Source of the DNA: Gnetum montanum
Taxonomy: Eukaryota > Streptophyta > Gnetopsida > Gnetales > Gnetaceae
Length of the DNA: 64,000 nucleotides
NCBI GenBank assembly: GCA_015680685.1
Contig: MNCI01035792.1
Span: 106,272 to 170,271, forward strand
Direction of reading: 5' to 3'
Shown here piece after piece: positions 59,201 to 64,000 of the stretch. The notes beneath the pieces were generated by a model that was given only the letters and a program-made list of their open reading frames with translations, had not been told where the DNA came from and searched no databases. Position numbers and translations under genes: made by a program. Positions within the stretch are counted from its first letter, which is position 1, and each line of letters starts with the position of its first letter.

Positions 59201-60695
59201 ATGGAACGTGAACTTCAGCAAATCAATAAAAATAACACTTGGAGTCTCGTTCCTTGCCCGTCTGGTAAGCCTGTCATCGGCTTAAAATGGATATTCAAAC
59301 TCAAGAGGAATCAATACGGTGAACTAGACAAATTCAAAGCTTGCCTTGTTGCCAAAGGCTATCTCCAACAACAAGGCAGAGACTTTGATGATAATTTTGC
59401 TCCTGTTTCACGAATGGAATCTGTGAAAATTTTTCTAGCTATTGCTGCTCACGTTGGCTATGTGGTATATCAACTGGATGTGGCATCTGCATTCCTCAAT
59501 GGCGTTCTGAATGAAGAAGTCTATGTGGAAGAACCTTCAGGTTTCGTTGATGAAAGCAAACAAGATCATGTGTACAAGCTTCACAAAGCCTTGTACGGAC
59601 TCAAGCAAGCTCCTCGTGCATGGTACGCACGAATTCATTCATTTTTCATCCAAGAAGGGTTCATTCATCTTCAGTCCCAAACTACAATTTACAAAAAGGT
59701 ATCCGGAGATGATTTTATTTTTGTCTGTCTGTACGTAGATGATTTAATTTATTTTTCATCTACGATTGCATTCGAAAATGATTTTCTGAATGCTATGCAA
59801 AATGTGTTTGAAATGTCTGATCTAGGGAAAATGTCATATTTTTTGGGTTTTCAAGTAATCCAAAGATCAAAATCCATCTCCATATGCCAAATGAAATTTG
59901 CCCGATCCTTACTTGAGAAATTTGGCATGCTTAATAGTAATCCCACAGACAGGCATAAAACTTACCAAGGATGATAAATCTCCTTCAGTCAATCCATCTC
60001 TATACAGGTCCCTAGTTGGTGGTTTATTGTATCTCTCCAATACACGACCAGATATTCAATATGCTGTGAATTACCTTTCTCAGTTCATGCAAGATCCACA
60101 TGAATCACATTGGAAAGCTGCAAAAAGAGTTCTACATTACTTGAGAACTACCACAGATTTTGGGCTCACATTCCATCGACATACAAATTTCAAGGTATGG
60201 GGATACACTGATGCAGACTGGGGAGGCGACCTTGACGATCAAAAGTCAACTTCTGATTTTTGTCTCTTCTTTGGTCCATCGCTCATTTCTTGGGGATCAA
60301 AGAAGCAGTCTTCCGTCGCTCTCTCAACAGCAGAAGCAGAATACATAGCTGTCTCACATGCTGCTTGTCAGGCTATGTGGATCCACTCTGTTTTCACTGA
60401 AATGGGACTCACCCTGGTTCCTCCCATTCGCTTATACTGTGACAGCACAAGTGCTATTGCAATGGCCCACAATCCAGTTCAGCATGGACGTACCAAACAC
60501 ATTGACATTAAGCATCACCATCTTCGAAGCCTGATCCAAGAAAATATCCTCAACATGGTACATTGTGCAACTGAAGCGCAACTAGCAGACATTTTCACCA
60601 AGACAATGAGCCGTGAAAAGTTTGCATCCTTCAGAGACCTCCTTGGCGTGGAACCCCTTACCATCATGGGGGGGTTTGTGGAAGATGATGTGTAG
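56244..60695 (+). pseudogene. Copia gag-pol, two frameshifts
   Basis: ATG at 56244. In the first open frame (975 codons counted from 56223): UBN2-type Gag, an Arg/Gly-rich RNA-binding stretch (about 56955-57010), zinc knuckle CDFCGTNTHNTNEC (from codon 272), protease WYVDSGCSNHM (Asp codon 343), integrase with Asp 536, Asp 599 and Glu 635 (spacing 62 and 35, intact), then a Pro/Ser-rich tail. A frameshift in the run of G at 59127-59132 separates reverse transcriptase, which has YVDD at 59732-59743. A second shift near 59945 precedes RNase H (STAEAEYIAVSHAACQAMW). All catalytic residues I can check are present. Confidence 0.9.
60664..60676 (+). promoter_or_regulatory. Polypurine tract of the complete Copia
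   Basis: CATGGGGGGGTT lies directly before the 3' LTR start at 60677. Confidence 0.7.
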
Positions 60696-60971
60696 ACATT
60701 CCACATTTTTAGGAGTTTGATCTCATCCTTCTATCTTTTCTGAATAAGATGAGATCCTAGTTCTCCATGCTTATCCATATTCATGTTTATCTATACCCAT
60801 GATTGTCTCATCCTTGAATGTTGTTGGAAGAATCCAACTTTGTATATTTGTAGCAGCACATTTTCAAATACACAGATTGAAGATTAGCAGATTAAAACAG
60901 TGTTTTTTTAGTTCTTTACTTTCTGCTCAGCATAGGTAGAAGATCCAGGGCCCTTTAGATTAGATTTTTCA
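60677..60971 (+). mobile_element. 3' LTR of the complete Copia
   Basis: 295 bp, TGTGGAAG to ATTTTTCA, colinear with the 5' LTR without net length change. The end of the RNase H frame overlaps its first bases (stop at 60693-60695). Confidence 0.95.
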
Positions 60972-60976
60972 GCAAG

Positions 60977-63900
60977 GAGTTTCATCAGTTGGGAGATTGA
61001 GGCCAGAGAAAAATTAACTCACCCTCCATCACTACTATACCATCTTGAGGTTGGGACCATTCCCAACTAGGTAAGTGCAAGTATTACTCTCTAGCCTAGT
61101 TAGTTTAGGATAGATACGATTTTTGTTCATTTTTGTTATTTTCATTTTGTTTTTTCCCTCTATGCTTTCCTGAATGAATGTTTGGGAGACTTTTGAGATG
61201 TGTTTTTATCGAACATGTCCCAAAAATTTGATCAAAAGTTCAGGTGAGATGTCCATCTCTGAGATTTGGTCCCCTTCACTGGACATCCACCCCATAATTG
61301 AGATGTCCAAACCACGTGGAAAAAAAATAAAAATGCATGTTTTTCAAGGCACGAGCATAAAAAGCCCTGGACATCCTCATTTTAGTAATTTTTCACTCAA
61401 CCTTGGACATCCAGAGCAAGATCAAGGCAGAGAAGCAAGGAGGAGAGGAAACCTAGAGCACAAAGAGGTTACAGCAACAAATCTACCAAAAAGAATGGTG
61501 TGGCAGGAGAGCTCCACAACACAGCAGTAGACAGGAAAGTACAAACCCTTGTTCAGATATGATGCAGCTAGGAAAAAGCACGACACCTACTAGCAAGTAT
61601 CTATTATTGTTTAGAGGATTCTAGACTTCAAACCCTAGAGAAAAGCACAAATCCAAGGATACTTTGATGTTGAAGGATTACTATCTATTCTATCCTTAAG
61701 ATATTGGTCCAAGAATTCTTTGATAATATCTATAGTATGGATATTGAGACTGGACACTTATGAGTGGGACTCTGCTTTTTCTTGTCCCTAGCATGATTAA
61801 TCAGCTTCTAGGGTTTGATGATTCTGGTGCAAATCAAATATGGGTCAACTCTCTTAGTGATATTTTCTCTAATAATGACCTAACTATATCTGAGAGGGAT
61901 TTTTATCAGCATCTATGTGCAAATCCCAAATTTGTTTTGGGGAAAAAGATCTACAAGGCTAACATGATTACATATGCTTCCACCCTCTCTCTCTCTCATC
62001 AACTACTACAATCTTGTACTAAAAAGTGCAAGCTCTGATCACTTGCTTCCACAACAAGCCATTGTGTTATATTGTGTTATGTTGTTTGCTAGCTGGGATC
62101 AAGCTCAGACCTTTGGACACCCATTGCTGATTGGTCTGATCATCAGCAATGAGGGCATTGCTGTCCCCAGCATGCCAATAATTCATGGCAGAAGTAGATT
62201 GCTAACTACACCGAGAAGAGGAGCACTCATGGAAGCACAACTGGAGCATCCACTTCCAATGCCTCAAGGCCTCAGCTTTCCTAGTCCAGATAAGTGGGTG
62301 ATCAACTCAAATCCTCTATGAGCAAGCTGCCTTTAAAATACTCATTGATAAAACTTATCCTTAATTCATTCTCCTTTACAAGAATCAATCTCAACAAAAT
62401 ACGCCCACCAAACAAGGCACCTCCCGTGGTCTTGAATGTACCTCATAACAGTGAAAATGACATTGTTACCTTATTTAACCAACTTAATGTAGTATCATGT
62501 TAGTTGACTCCCACGAATGCGTGATTTGTTTTGATTTAGGAGCATAAATGATATTATGAATAGCACATTGAACTCAACTTAGCTGACCTTAGTTTGTTGG
62601 GACAAGATTAGGATGATGATAATGATGATGGCAACATTGAACTCAACTAGGAATAACATTTACACTCTTAATAGACAAAATGCAAATCAAACAACTCATA
62701 ATCAATTAGGTCCATCCATAAACCCTGCAATAACTCGAAAATGCACCAACTTACCTCATTTAGAAGCAATGAAGACAAGAAGCCATAGGATGTGATAGAG
62801 AATTTTTAAAAATCAAGGCCAATATCACCATGAATGACCTCCTCCAATTCAAAGAAGTTAAACAAGCTGTTCAAGGGCTTAGTAACTCTTCTGATAAGAT
62901 TAAACCCCAATGAATGAAGGACAGGTTTACTTCACCAATAGTACTAGTTTACTTCAAACACCTACTCAGAACTTAGGAGATAAAACCAAAACAATCAACC
63001 TCCATTTCTAACTACATTAATTATGTTTGAAAATAATATACACAACAGCCTAATGAACTCAGAAGCTACACTAAAAGTCAAGCCTCTTGAATTTTGCAAA
63101 AAATTAGAAGCACAAATGATAACTGCACATGCCAGTCCCAAGCCCAGATACAAAAGGAAAGTTAGCATCAGGTTCGCAGCTAGCTGTAAAACCTTGCCAA
63201 ATCTCATGGATGAGTTCTTTTTTAGATTTTGCAAATGCTAGGGCATTCTTCAAATGCGATGCGCAGCAGTCACAAGGCCCAGTTGCTGTAGAAAATTGGC
63301 AAGGTCTTGCTAGGGCATCCTCCAAATAACATGCAAGATATAAACAAAGATCTAGCTCTTCATAGAGGTGAATGGCCAAAAAAAAATTCATATAACTGAC
63401 CCCATTTTGTTAGAACAAGGCCAGGATGGTGATGATGATGACAATTAAAAGCACAAATGATCCCAAAAACCAGGAGTGTAATACAAGTAAATGAATCTAA
63501 TGTTCCTGTAGTCGTATCCTTGAAAGATGTAAAGATACAATTGCAGTGATATCCTAACTTTGTCTATCATGTAGATAATACGCTAGTAGAAATGAAACCC
63601 ACATATGGTAGGCTTCTATCACAAACATTTAATGCTGAATTTGTGGCCTCTTTCAATCTAATTATTCAGAGCTCCTACTTCTGCTAAAACGGGAATGTGA
63701 ACATAATCAACATCTAGTCATTCTTAGGGAACAGTTCCATCTTTGTACTGAAACTAGCTTTGAAAACACTAATGAATACCAGGAAGTTCCTAATGTGAAC
63801 TTTATTAGGGTCACCAATGTCAGAAGTGAATACACTGAATGAAGGCCTTAATCTTGGGAAAGACTATTTATCAGACATAAAAATCCCTATATTGTCATTT

Positions 63901-64000
63901 TAGGATTATGAATATTGTCTATGTTATAAACACCAGTGGATGAATCATCCAAATTTTATTGCCTTTCCTTTTAAAAGCTTTTCCTTTCTTTAAAGATAAA
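60977..64000 (+). other. Decayed retroelement-like region, family not recognised
   Basis: 61140-61640 resembles an LTR (GATGTCC-type repeats, a GCATAAAAAGCC TATA-like site at about 61358). Downstream frames at 61760-62500 read INQLLGFDDSGANQIWVNSL, FYQHLCANPKFVLGKKIYK and LPQQAIVLYCVMLFASWDQA with few stops. I do not recognise them, though they have the feel of a plant gag-like or mobile-domain protein. 62500-64000 is full of stops with scattered readable patches, such as LLLLLKRECEHNQHLVILRE near 63690. Confidence 0.4.

Larger units (their letters stand above)
55897..60971 (+). mobile_element. Complete Ty1/copia retrotransposon, near-intact
   Basis: Two LTRs of exactly 295 bp (55897-56191 and 60677-60971) with TG...CA ends and the 5-bp duplication GCAAG on both sides (55892-55896 and 60972-60976). 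Primer site, one gag-pol frame with two frameshifts and a polypurine tract are in order. By eye the LTRs differ at roughly 17-19 places, about 6 percent, so the insertion is not recent although most of the coding sequence is open. Confidence 0.95.

Noticed and set aside
45206-64000. Missing FTSHI5 exons with Walker A and B
   Set aside because: I scanned the minus strand for GxxGxGKT- and DExD-like exons and found none; probably beyond the window.

Overview
The window looks like an intron-rich, transposon-packed piece of a large seed-plant nuclear genome. A gymnosperm is my guess from the very long introns and dense LTR elements, but nothing in the sequence proves it. The only host gene I can support is the 3' part of FTSHI5, encoding a plastid, proteolytically inactive FtsH-like AAA protein. 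It lies on the minus strand as ten spliced coding exons between 44944 and 24023. Its N-terminal exons (membrane segments, Walker A and B) must lie beyond position 64000 or were not found, so the intron upstream of exon 44743-44944 would exceed 19 kb.

Layout. 0.25-2.5 kb: a decayed minus-strand Ty3/gypsy pol fragment split by a solo LTR (1002-1852, target duplication ACCCC). 2.5-2.7 kb: a second integrase scrap in the opposite orientation. 3.5-7.5 kb: a plus-strand LTR element lacking pol, with one long coiled-coil-rich ORF broken mostly by CAG-to-TAG changes, and a 3' LTR at 6614-7482. 8.5-9.3 kb: two tRNA-like SINE heads, each followed by a tandemly duplicated body. 10259-19646: a complete but dead Athila-like gypsy element on the minus strand (LTRs, tRNA-Asp-type primer site, gag, protease, reverse transcriptase, RNase H, integrase), flanked by the 5-bp duplication CCAAG. 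19.7-22.9 kb: old unassignable sequence. 23.8-44.9 kb: FTSHI5 exons and introns. The introns hold a SINE, a 92-bp tandem repeat, three LINE fragments (one nested in another with a perfect 15-bp target duplication) and a truncated Copia. 45-64 kb: a possible hAT-type element, an inverted Copia gag scrap, a 5'-truncated Copia (51053-55549), a complete Copia (55897-60971, duplication GCAAG), and a decayed unrecognised retroelement-like region.

The most unusual thing I see is a LINE family present twice (32615-34050 plus, 35823-37376 minus). In it the zinc-finger end of the reverse transcriptase runs directly into a plant-transposon gag-like domain. Both copies carry an amber codon at the same homologous position, and a related domain sits in the pol-less LTR element at 3.5-6.6 kb. 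All motif matches are by eye; no search was run.
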